Counted from the first letter of the stretch, positions 1-6,526 are shown. The stretch is DNA of 6,526 nt from DASRQK01 sp964401685 (GCA_964401685.1 CAYNZH010000063.1:1-6526), one strand, 5' to 3'. Translations and numbers: made by a program. Notes: generated from the letters alone by a model not told the origin.

Positions 1-64
1 AATTCATATTAAAATTGCGATTCAATTCGCAAAATTCATATTAAAATTGCGATTCGATTCGCAA
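1..64. repeat. Two copies of a 32-bp AT-rich tandem repeat, array open at the window edge
   Basis: Bases 1-32 and 33-64 are the same 32-bp unit with one difference (A at 24, G at 56). A partial third copy, AATTCA, follows at 65-70 and runs into the gene 1 stop codon. Each unit contains a 6-bp inverted repeat, TTGCGA/TCGCAA, around a 6-base loop (15-32 and 47-64). Because unit 1 begins at base 1, more copies may lie outside the window. The units abut with no spacer, so this is not a CRISPR array. It could be a terminator duplicated by slippage, a REP-like intergenic element or a variable-number tandem repeat. Confidence 0.85.
43..64 (-). terminator. Candidate intrinsic terminator within repeat unit 2
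   Basis: Read on the minus strand, just after gene 1, the hairpin TTGCGA-(6 bases)-TCGCAA is followed at once by TTTT and then AT-rich sequence. That is the geometry of a Rho-independent terminator. The stem is short, with three G:C pairs out of six, so alone it would be weak. The same structure recurs in unit 1 (11-32), which could reinforce termination. Confidence is limited by stem strength. Confidence 0.4.
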
Positions 65-92
65 AATTCACTATTCATCGCGCAGTGAATTT
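64..92 (-). repeat. Perfect 9-bp inverted repeat spanning the gene 1 stop codon
   Basis: AAATTCACT (64-72) and AGTGAATTT (84-92) are exact reverse complements around an 11-base loop (73-83). The TAG stop of gene 1 (71-73) lies at the loop junction. The structure starts inside the last codons of gene 1 and directly adjoins the 32-bp repeats. In the minus-strand transcript it would form a hairpin ahead of the repeat hairpins. A role in termination or 3'-end protection of the mRNA is inferred; the pairing itself is seen directly. Confidence 0.6.
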
Positions 93-2485
93 ACAGGATT
101 GGCTTTTGCCGCACGAACCGCTTGCCCTGCGACAGTCAATATGGCGATCAGAATCACCAATGATCCTGCCAAAGCAAACATCCACCATTCCATTGGGATG
201 CGGTAAGCAAAATCCTCCAGCCAGTGATTCATGGCCCACCACGCAACTGGTGACCCGATGATGATTCCGATAGCGACCAGTTTCATAAAATCCTTAGAGA
301 ACATTCCCGAAATCGCAGAAACAGATGCACCCAGCACTTTGCGGATGCCGATTTCTTTGGTTCGGACGCGCGTATAATGAGTGATCAGACCAAATACACC
401 CAGGCAGGCGAGGCCTAGGGTGAGGCTGGCGAGCAGGATGACTAAGCTTTGTTGCTTCTGTTCAGCGACATAAAGCTGGTTCATTTTTTCATTGACAAAA
501 TCAATCTGTAAAAGGTGATTTGGGTAAAATTCTTGCCAAATGGATGCGATGGCAGCGGACACCTGCTGTTCTTTTCCTTCTTCTGTCCGTATGTAAACGC
601 CACCGTAATTGAAATCTTTGTCCAACATGATGACTGTCGCCTGGAGGGATTTGTGAAGAGACTCCGTATGCAGGTCTTTGATCACACCTAATGGATTGAG
701 TGCTTCGTCAGGGAAGAGGCTGGGCAAGGGTTTTCCGATTTCGATGTAATTCAATAGATTCGCCGTATGCTCTGTCATCAGAATGTCCACGAGTCGAAAC
801 GTTGATTCTGGGTCTGCAGGATGGTCTGCATGATCTGCATCATGGCCTGATGCGGGAATCTGCTGCCCTGAACTGGATTTTTCCTCACCGAAGCTGCCAA
901 ACGATAGCTCCATGTCCAGCGTTCGCGCAAAGTCTAGGTCGGCGACAATCACGTCATAGGTAAAATTCTCGTCTGGGTTTAGTGGGTTGGGAAAAGCTCC
1001 CCTGCCCATAGACTGCGACCATGCGTTCCACATTCCAGCCCCAACGAGCTGAACGCCGGACGTCTCTCTCAAACGCTCTTTGAAGGCGTTATAGCTGTTT
1101 CCCCAGCGAATGGGGGCAATGTGCAAAAGTTGATTCGGATTGAAGCCCAGTTCTTTTTTGTTGACCATCTCCATTTGACCCCGTATGACGAATACGGAAA
1201 TCAACACGACAACCGCTAGGCTGAATTGCAGCACGACTAATGATTTTCGCAAGCCGTCGCTCCGCCAAGTACCGTCCGTGTATAATTGTTTTCGCAAACC
1301 GTTCACCGCTTTAAGTCTGGCCAAGATCCAGGCCGGATAAATAGATGCAAGGAGACCGATGACCAGTAATGCTCCGAGGCTGTACAGAGAAAGCGACGGA
1401 TTGTTCAGAATCGTGGAATGTAACGGATGCCCAATGAAACTTTCGACCACTGGCAATAACACGATATAAATCACGAGGGCGAGTATTCCAGAAATAAAAA
1501 AATAGAGCGATGATTCAATCAGGAATTGCTGTATTAGTCGTACACGGGACGCTCCCATCACTTTGCGCACCCCGGTTTCTTTCACGCGATGCAAGGTTTG
1601 AGCCGTATGTAAATTGATAAAATTGATGCAGGCAATACCCAAGAGCAGGGCACCAACGATCCCGAATAAAACGAGATTGGTCTTGCTACTTTTGGATTTT
1701 TCCGTCAAGGGTTGGAACGTATAAGTTCTTTTCAGAGGTTTGTCGTTGGTTTCGGCATACCAGTTGTTGACTTTGTCCTCAAAATCCGCGACAGAAGCAT
1801 TTGGTTTTAGTAAATAATAGAAAATTTCCATGGCGCTCCCCGTTTGAGAAGTCGTAACTGGATCTGGCTGCGCGATCATCAACACATCTGTTTTCAAATG
1901 GGTATTTTGGGGCATATCTGCAAATACGGCCGTGATCAAGTATTCATTTGGTTTGCTCGCCCATTCAGGGATATCCATGATGATCTGACCGACTGGATTT
2001 GCATCCTTGAAATACCTGTCTCTAAACGATGCAGAAATCGCAATATTTCTGTAGCCAGCAGTATATTGATCCAGCTGTCCAGAAAGGGTTTGTATATCAA
2101 AAATGTGGGCAAAGGTCGTATCGACTTTCAGTACGTTGATCTTCGTTTGGTCGTCGCTTCCTTCATTTGGCCTGAATGTGATGTTTTGAGGATGTACCCT
2201 GGAATAAGTCTCCACTTCCGGAAATCGCTCCGTCAAACTATTCGCTAGACCCAAAGTCGTGAGCGCCATAGTGTTCTCAGCTCCATTGACAGAGGTGGTC
2301 CAGTGAGCTTTATACACGCGGTCGGCATTGTTCCAAAACCGATCATAAGACCATTCATCCTGAATGACCGTCAAACTCAGAAACAATGCAAATAATCCAA
2401 TCGTCAGTCCCGTAAGATGGATGCCGGTATGGAGCTTGTTTTTGCTCATCATCCGAAAGGCCGTTTTCAAATGGTTTTTTAACAT
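71..2485 (-). CDS. Duplicated MacB/FtsX-type ABC transporter permease (gene 1, last in operon)
   Basis: Predicted inner-membrane permease of an ABC exporter of the MacB/FtsX class, 804 aa, the usual full length for the duplicated Bacteroidota form. By eye there are eight membrane segments, near residues 21-42, 271-291, 324-345, 368-388, 416-436, 679-702, 736-753 and 768-787. They frame two periplasmic domains (about 43-270 and 437-678). The family signature SYDRF...DRVYK follows the first helix. Cytoplasmic coupling motifs are KETGVRKVMGAS (303-314) and the canonical KEIGIRKVLGAS (710-721). The protein ends in NPVNSLRDE. There is no Walker A or ABC signature, so ATP hydrolysis must come from another protein. 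The start is supported by the typical MLKNHLKTAFR opening before helix 1. The second periplasmic domain has an unusual Ser/His/Asp-rich insert (about 535-562, with HDADHADHPAD at 548-558). It lies 21 bp after gene 2. The substrate is unknown. Confidence 0.93.
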   Translation of the reverse strand: MLKNHLKTAFRMMSKNKLHTGIHLTGLTIGLFALFLSLTVIQDEWSYDRFWNNADRVYKAHWTTSVNGAENTMALTTLGLANSLTERFPEVETYSRVHPQNITFRPNEGSDDQTKINVLKVDTTFAHIFDIQTLSGQLDQYTAGYRNIAISASFRDRYFKDANPVGQIIMDIPEWASKPNEYLITAVFADMPQNTHLKTDVLMIAQPDPVTTSQTGSAMEIFYYLLKPNASVADFEDKVNNWYAETNDKPLKRTYTFQPLTEKSKSSKTNLVLFGIVGALLLGIACINFINLHTAQTLHRVKETGVRKVMGASRVRLIQQFLIESSLYFFISGILALVIYIVLLPVVESFIGHPLHSTILNNPSLSLYSLGALLVIGLLASIYPAWILARLKAVNGLRKQLYTDGTWRSDGLRKSLVVLQFSLAVVVLISVFVIRGQMEMVNKKELGFNPNQLLHIAPIRWGNSYNAFKERLRETSGVQLVGAGMWNAWSQSMGRGAFPNPLNPDENFTYDVIVADLDFARTLDMELSFGSFGEEKSSSGQQIPASGHDADHADHPADPESTFRLVDILMTEHTANLLNYIEIGKPLPSLFPDEALNPLGVIKDLHTESLHKSLQATVIMLDKDFNYGGVYIRTEEGKEQQVSAAIASIWQEFYPNHLLQIDFVNEKMNQLYVAEQKQQSLVILLASLTLGLACLGVFGLITHYTRVRTKEIGIRKVLGASVSAISGMFSKDFMKLVAIGIIIGSPVAWWAMNHWLEDFAYRIPMEWWMFALAGSLVILIAILTVAGQAVRAAKANPVNSLRDE

Positions 2486-2506
2486 GCTTTTTTGTGTTTG
2501 AAAATT
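2486..2506 (-). promoter_or_regulatory. 21-bp A-rich spacer and translation leader of gene 1
   Basis: This is the gap between the TAA of gene 2 and the ATG of gene 1. It has the same length as the gene 3/gene 2 gap. On the minus strand it ends CACAAAAAAGC-ATG: six A residues, then two bases, then the start codon, again without a Shine-Dalgarno match. The shared architecture suggests the spacer was copied with the gene, or that A-run placement is selected for translation initiation. No terminator or recognisable promoter lies in it. Confidence 0.6.
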
Positions 2507-4897
2507 TTATTCATCTCGCAGCGAATCTACGGGATTTGCGTTTGCGGCTGCAAATGCGTGCCAGCTCACGGTGGCAAGTGCGATAAGGACAGCCAATGTA
2601 CCTGCGAAAATAAACATCCACCATTGGATTTCTATCCTAAACGCAAAATCTTCCAACCAAGTTTCCATCAACCACCAGCCTATTGGAGTGGCTATGACGG
2701 CGGCAATCAGCACCAGTTTCAGGAAGTTGGCCGAAAGCATACTCATGATTCCTGAAACGGATGCTCCCAATACCTTTCTGATTCCGATTTCTTTGATTCT
2801 TTGCTGTGCGGTGAAAGCTGTCAAGCCAAATAGACCCATAGCAGCTACGATTAAGGTGATCATCGAGAAAATATTCAGCACTCTGGCCGTCTGCGTTTCT
2901 TGACGAAAGAGAGCATCGTATTCCTGATCCAGAAAATGATATTCAAAAGGCAGGTCTGGATTGATCGATTTCCAAGTGTTTTCAATATCGGCCATGGTTG
3001 ATGTCAACGGTGTGTCGTTTTCTGTCTTAATAAAAAGTTTGCCGAAATAATTATATTCTGGAAACAACACAATAGGTTCTATTTTTTCATGAAGGGAGGT
3101 AAAATTAAAATCATCGGTCACGGCTATTATTCTTCCCTGCCTACCGTTCATATCGATTCTTTTTCCGACGGCTTCATCCGCGGTCCATCCCATAGTTTGG
3201 GCGGTCAGTTCATTGACAATAAATGTATATTCACGCTGCTCGAAATCAGGAAGATTCGCTCGTAAGATATCGGTGTCGGTAAAACTAGTTCCAGCGAGTA
3301 ATTGAATGTCAAAGACATCGACAAAATCTTTTTCTACCGGAATTGCCGTGATACTAAGCTGAAAATCTGATTTTTGATCGCCCACTCCCGAAATAGTATA
3401 GCCCCCTTGCACATTGACTGGAGAATCATACGATGCAGTAATTCCGCGTATACCGGATTGATTCAGCAGTTCCTGTTTAAATGTCTGAATACTTTGGGTG
3501 GGAAGTGTATTTGCATTGATCACTAATATTTGAGAACGGTTGAGTCCTGTGTCTGTGGTCTGCATATATCTCAGTTGTTTTCCTGCGATAAAGGTACAGA
3601 TAATGAAGAGGATGGATATGGAAAATTGAAATACCACGAGTCCTTGGCGTATTTTGCCTCCACCACGGGTATTGGTTATTTTTCCTTTGAGTACACTAAT
3701 CGGTTTGAAAGCAGATAGTATCAGGGCTGGCCAACCCCCAGCGATCACCGATACAACGATAAATAATAGAGCGATCCCTATATAAAAGCGAAAATCGTTG
3801 AAATATTGCATACTGATATTCAACTCTACATAGCGGTTGAAAAATGGCAGAGTAACTATCGCGAGGATCAGGCCTAGAAGTATGGCGATAAAAACGGAAA
3901 AAGCGGATTCCATAAGAAATTGGCGGATCAATAGCCCGCGCTGTGCGCCTAAGACTTTTTTGACACCGATCTCCCGGGCGCGTTCGGTCGATCGCGCTGT
4001 CAATAAATTGGTGAAATTGATGCAAGCAATCAGTAATAATCCTACCGCGAAGCCACCTAGAATATAAAGGTAGGTGATGTTTCCCGTCCCAGCTGCCCGT
4101 GAGTGTAGGTGTACATCCGCTAATTTTTCGATATTCACTTGATAATCGCCACCCGCCTGAATGGCTTCGGCAAATTGTTGTTCGATCAGTGCATCTACCT
4201 GTGGTTGAAGCGTCGCAAAAGATTCTCGATCTTTGAGCCGCATTATTGTGATGTCATTGGCCGAATTCCAAGCCAGATTTCGAGAACGTTCAAGCGTCGT
4301 GTACGAAAGTACGGCTGAAAAGGGAAGTTCCGTATTTGCAGGAGGTGTCTCCACGACTCCAGTTACTTGCCACGCCGTTTTATTTAAAAAAATTGTCTTT
4401 CCAACCGGGTTATCGCCTTTAAAATATTTTTCGGCCATAGCCTCGGTCAATACAACGGAGTGAGGTCGAGCGAGCGCTTGGCGCGGATCCCCCGATCGAA
4501 AAGAATAGGTCAGAACATCAAAAAATGCGCTGTCCGCGTACACAAATGCGTCCTCATTGTAGAGTTGGTCATCTTGTCGTACGGTGACTGAGCTAGCAGG
4601 ATAGATCCGAACAGCTTCTTCGATTTCTGGAAATTGTGCACTTAGCGCCGGAGCCAAAGCAGTGGGCGTGACACCCATGTATCGCATTTCCGCGTCGTCC
4701 GGTGATTTGTAACCGACGGTGACCAGCGCAAGACGATCCGAAAATTTGTGGAAGCGATCGAAACGAAGTTCGGTGAGAATATACATGCCAAGTAACATAA
4801 AACAGGCTATTCCTATGGCTAACCCTAAGATACTGAGTGCGGAACTACCTTTGTTCTTCCAAATATTCTGCCACATGATTTTAAAATTAGTATTCAT
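2507..4897 (-). CDS. Duplicated MacB/FtsX-type ABC transporter permease (gene 2, middle of operon)
   Basis: Complete 796-aa paralogue of its neighbours and the most canonical of the three. Estimated membrane segments lie near 20-42, 275-295, 332-354, 370-395, 418-438, 674-695, 724-742 and 758-778. The first MacB-like periplasmic domain carries the common family stretches TPTALAPALSAQFPEIE (77-93), SVVLTEAMAEKYFKGDNPVGK (as two parts, 147-167) and DVHLHS (261-266). The second domain retains VNELTAQTMGW...AVGK (561-579) and DDFNFTSLHE (595-604), which the other two have lost or altered. Coupling motifs are REIGVKKVLGAQ (308-319) and KEIGIRKVLGAS (702-713). The C-terminus is NPVDSLRDE. No nucleotide-binding motif is present. 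The start at MNTNFKIMWQNIWKNK gives the standard cytoplasmic lead before helix 1 and is preceded by an A-rich leader. It is 21 bp from each neighbour, which implies co-transcription. Its substrate cannot be inferred. Confidence 0.93.
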   Translation of the reverse strand: MNTNFKIMWQNIWKNKGSSALSILGLAIGIACFMLLGMYILTELRFDRFHKFSDRLALVTVGYKSPDDAEMRYMGVTPTALAPALSAQFPEIEEAVRIYPASSVTVRQDDQLYNEDAFVYADSAFFDVLTYSFRSGDPRQALARPHSVVLTEAMAEKYFKGDNPVGKTIFLNKTAWQVTGVVETPPANTELPFSAVLSYTTLERSRNLAWNSANDITIMRLKDRESFATLQPQVDALIEQQFAEAIQAGGDYQVNIEKLADVHLHSRAAGTGNITYLYILGGFAVGLLLIACINFTNLLTARSTERAREIGVKKVLGAQRGLLIRQFLMESAFSVFIAILLGLILAIVTLPFFNRYVELNISMQYFNDFRFYIGIALLFIVVSVIAGGWPALILSAFKPISVLKGKITNTRGGGKIRQGLVVFQFSISILFIICTFIAGKQLRYMQTTDTGLNRSQILVINANTLPTQSIQTFKQELLNQSGIRGITASYDSPVNVQGGYTISGVGDQKSDFQLSITAIPVEKDFVDVFDIQLLAGTSFTDTDILRANLPDFEQREYTFIVNELTAQTMGWTADEAVGKRIDMNGRQGRIIAVTDDFNFTSLHEKIEPIVLFPEYNYFGKLFIKTENDTPLTSTMADIENTWKSINPDLPFEYHFLDQEYDALFRQETQTARVLNIFSMITLIVAAMGLFGLTAFTAQQRIKEIGIRKVLGASVSGIMSMLSANFLKLVLIAAVIATPIGWWLMETWLEDFAFRIEIQWWMFIFAGTLAVLIALATVSWHAFAAANANPVDSLRDE

Positions 4898-4918
4898 CGT
4901 TTTTTTATATTTAATGGT
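4898..4918 (-). promoter_or_regulatory. 21-bp A-rich spacer and translation leader of gene 2
   Basis: This is the gap between the TAA of gene 3 and the ATG of gene 2. Read on the minus strand it contains a run of seven A residues ending two bases before the ATG (AAAAAAACG-ATG) and no GGAGG-like Shine-Dalgarno sequence. AT-rich leaders of this kind are usual in Bacteroidota, where initiation depends weakly on Shine-Dalgarno pairing. There is no room for a hairpin terminator, which supports read-through from gene 3. Confidence 0.6.
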
Positions 4919-6526
4919 TTATTCATCCCTCAAACTATCCACTGGATTTGCCATGGCTGCGCGGACAGCTCGCCCAGCGACGGTTAATAATGCAACTGTC
5001 AATGCCGCCATGCCGGCTAAAGCGAACATCCACCATTGAATTTCGGTTCGATAGGCAAAATCCTCTAGCCACTTGTTCATCAGCCACCAGGCTATGGGGG
5101 AGGCGATCAGCACCGAAATCAGCACCAAGTTTATGAAATCCCGGGATAGTAACACGACGATGCCTGAAACTGAAGCACCCAGTACTTTGCGAACTCCGAT
5201 TTCTTTGACCCGCAAGCCCAGCGTATGTACGATGAGTCCGAAAATGCCCATCGCTGCGAGTAACATGGTCAGCAAGCTGAACAGCCGGAACAGGTATTGT
5301 AATTTATCTTCGGCCTCATATTGTTTGGCCAACGTATCGCTGACGATTTTAATATCAAAATACTTGTCGGGGTAAAGCTCGTCCCAAAGTTGGGCGATGT
5401 CGTGCATGACCGACTGTTCCTGGCCTGTTTGTATGCGGATCAGCAACGAACCGTAGGTGGGATCTCGGTAGCCGACAATCGCAGTAGGAGCCGTTCCTTT
5501 ATGTAAGGATTCGGCATTGAAATCCTCGATGATCCCCACGGGGATGATGCCCGCTTCATGAAAGGGTTGATTGAGGCTATCGATGCCGAAGAGTCTGGCG
5601 GTGCTGGCCGTAATCAGGGCAGGACGTAATCCGCTCATCAAGGCCTCGAAATCGTCCGCTGCGACAGCATCTCCTGTTTTTTCTGGATCTAGAAAGCGCC
5701 CTGATTTCAATCGTAATCCCAGCGTTTGTGCGATGTTGGGTTCGCCATCAATAAACCACAATTCGAGCTGTTCATTTGGGTCGAGCGGATCTGGGACATT
5801 CTTCACCATAGGTCCTGCGCCATCCGTCGGCAGCCAACTACTAAAGCTAAATGACTGGATCGCGGGATTTTTTAACAGCTCGGATCTCAGCGTATTAGCC
5901 TTGTTGTCCCATGACACATAGCTAATGCTCAACAATCCGTCCGTATCAAAACCAATATCCTTTGTCTTAAGGAAATTCACCTGTCTCTGTACGACCAGCA
6001 TGGATACCAGAATTGCTATGGAAATGGAAAACTGCAATACGACCAAACTTTTCCGCAACCAACCCTGACCGGTTTTTCTAGTATTCAATACGCGCTGCAT
6101 ATTGCCCGTCATACGAAAACCCGATACCAGCCAGGCCGGATATAGCCCGCTAAACAGACAGATCCCAACGAAAGCAAGCAAAACATACAGGAGATATGTG
6201 CCGTTTTCACTAAATCGGAAAGCTAGCGGGTGACCGATGAAATGCTGAAGGGCCGGCAAGGTCAATTGGTAAATTAAAAATGCCATACATCCTGCTATAC
6301 TGAAGGTAATCAGAGATTCGTACATGGACTGAAAGAGAATATCGCGGCGTGTAGCCCCCAGTATCTTTTGTACACCGGCTTCTTTCAGGCGGCTGCTAGC
6401 TCTCGCCGTATGGAGATTGATGTAATTGATGCAGGCAATCGTCAATAATAAAATCGCCACTCCGCCAAACATATAACTGTGTTGGATATTTCCTTTGACA
6501 AATTGATAGGCCGGAAAATCTGTTTT
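4919..6526 (-). CDS. Duplicated MacB/FtsX-type ABC transporter permease, 5' end cut by window edge (gene 3)
   Basis: The reading frame is open up to the last base of the window, giving 535 visible residues. The first ATG inside it (6470-6472) falls just before membrane helix 2 and is internal, not the start. Upstream codons read KTDFPAYQFVKGNIQHSY and continue the periplasmic domain. By alignment with gene 1, about 250 N-terminal residues (helix 1 and most of periplasmic domain 1) are missing. Visible parts, numbered from the edge: helix 2 near 19-36, coupling motif KEAGVQKILGAT (48-59), helices near 72-92, 111-132 and 160-180, second periplasmic domain 181-411, helices near 412-432, 463-482 and 498-517, second coupling motif KEIGVRKVLGAS (441-452), and C-terminal NPVDSLRDE. 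It shares FIGHPL, INLHTA and LRKSLVVLQFS with gene 1 rather than gene 2. It is the first gene of the visible operon. Substrate and partner ATPase are unknown. Confidence 0.92.
   Translation of the reverse strand, partial: KTDFPAYQFVKGNIQHSYMFGGVAILLLTIACINYINLHTARASSRLKEAGVQKILGATRRDILFQSMYESLITFSIAGCMAFLIYQLTLPALQHFIGHPLAFRFSENGTYLLYVLLAFVGICLFSGLYPAWLVSGFRMTGNMQRVLNTRKTGQGWLRKSLVVLQFSISIAILVSMLVVQRQVNFLKTKDIGFDTDGLLSISYVSWDNKANTLRSELLKNPAIQSFSFSSWLPTDGAGPMVKNVPDPLDPNEQLELWFIDGEPNIAQTLGLRLKSGRFLDPEKTGDAVAADDFEALMSGLRPALITASTARLFGIDSLNQPFHEAGIIPVGIIEDFNAESLHKGTAPTAIVGYRDPTYGSLLIRIQTGQEQSVMHDIAQLWDELYPDKYFDIKIVSDTLAKQYEAEDKLQYLFRLFSLLTMLLAAMGIFGLIVHTLGLRVKEIGVRKVLGASVSGIVVLLSRDFINLVLISVLIASPIAWWLMNKWLEDFAYRTEIQWWMFALAGMAALTVALLTVAGRAVRAAMANPVDSLRDE

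Noticed and set aside
1..64. Possible CRISPR array from the 32-bp repeats
   Set aside because: The copies are directly adjacent without unique spacers, and no cas genes are present.
3696..4025. A 109-codon minus-strand frame inside gene 2
   Set aside because: It is an out-of-frame overlap with the conserved FtsX region of gene 2, and its translation has no membrane-protein or domain character.
4931..4937. Bacteroidota-like -7 element (TAGTTTG on the minus strand) near the end of gene 3, possibly a promoter for gene 2
   Set aside because: It misses the TAnnTTTG consensus by one position, lies in codons of the conserved SLRDE tail, and I see no matching -33 element. It is best explained by coding sequence.
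700..5921. Several + strand open frames of 60-134 codons inside the three genes
   Set aside because: All lie antisense within long conserved minus-strand genes. They show no recognisable domain or plausible leader, and overlap each other in different frames. They are shadows of real coding sequence.
4919..6472. Reading gene 3 as a complete 517-aa protein starting at the ATG at 6470-6472
   Set aside because: The frame stays open for 18 more codons to the window edge. The proposed start would remove helix 1 and the first periplasmic domain, which both neighbours have. It is a truncation by the window, not a short gene.
71..6526. Fused ATP-binding domain, as in E. coli MacB
   Set aside because: No GxxGxGKST, LSGGQ or Walker B motif was found in any of the three proteins. 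Their N-termini begin directly with a short cytoplasmic lead and helix 1.
1..6526. Insertion sequences, tRNA or rRNA genes, phage or defence genes
   Set aside because: No transposase motifs, terminal inverted repeats with target duplications, cloverleaf structures or other gene families were seen. The window is almost wholly filled by the three permease genes.

Overview
The window holds three large genes in a row, all on the minus strand, and almost no non-coding DNA. Each encodes a membrane protein of the duplicated MacB/FtsX-type ABC transporter permease family, about 800 residues when complete. The layout MacB-like periplasmic domain, FtsX domain, second periplasmic domain, second FtsX domain is typical of Bacteroidota. 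The A-rich leaders without a Shine-Dalgarno sequence and the moderate G+C content also fit that phylum. A finer placement (a Cytophagales-like marine or soil bacterium) is only a guess.

Layout in transcription order, right to left. Gene 3 (4919-6526) runs off the right edge and lacks roughly its first 250 residues. Gene 2 (2507-4897, 796 aa) and gene 1 (71-2485, 804 aa) are complete. Both intergenic gaps are exactly 21 bp and contain no terminator or convincing promoter, so the three genes probably form one transcript whose promoter lies beyond base 6526. Downstream of gene 1, at the left edge, are a 9-bp perfect inverted repeat spanning the stop codon and two copies of a 32-bp AT-rich tandem repeat. 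Each repeat copy carries a small hairpin followed by a T-run in the direction of transcription, so this is a plausible end of the operon.

No ATP-binding subunit, periplasmic adaptor, outer-membrane channel or regulator is visible. The proteins should therefore depend on an ATPase encoded outside the window, or be orphan permeases. MacB relatives use ATP in the cytoplasm to drive periplasmic movements that export peptides, lipids or toxic compounds, or that extract lipoproteins. The substrate here cannot be read from sequence. The three proteins share a gapless 95-residue C-terminal block ending in NPV(D/N)SLRDE, while their periplasmic domains have diverged strongly.

Nothing here shows a wholly new system. 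The points most worth checking are the left-edge repeat, the His/Asp-rich insert in gene 1, and the uneven divergence among the three paralogues.
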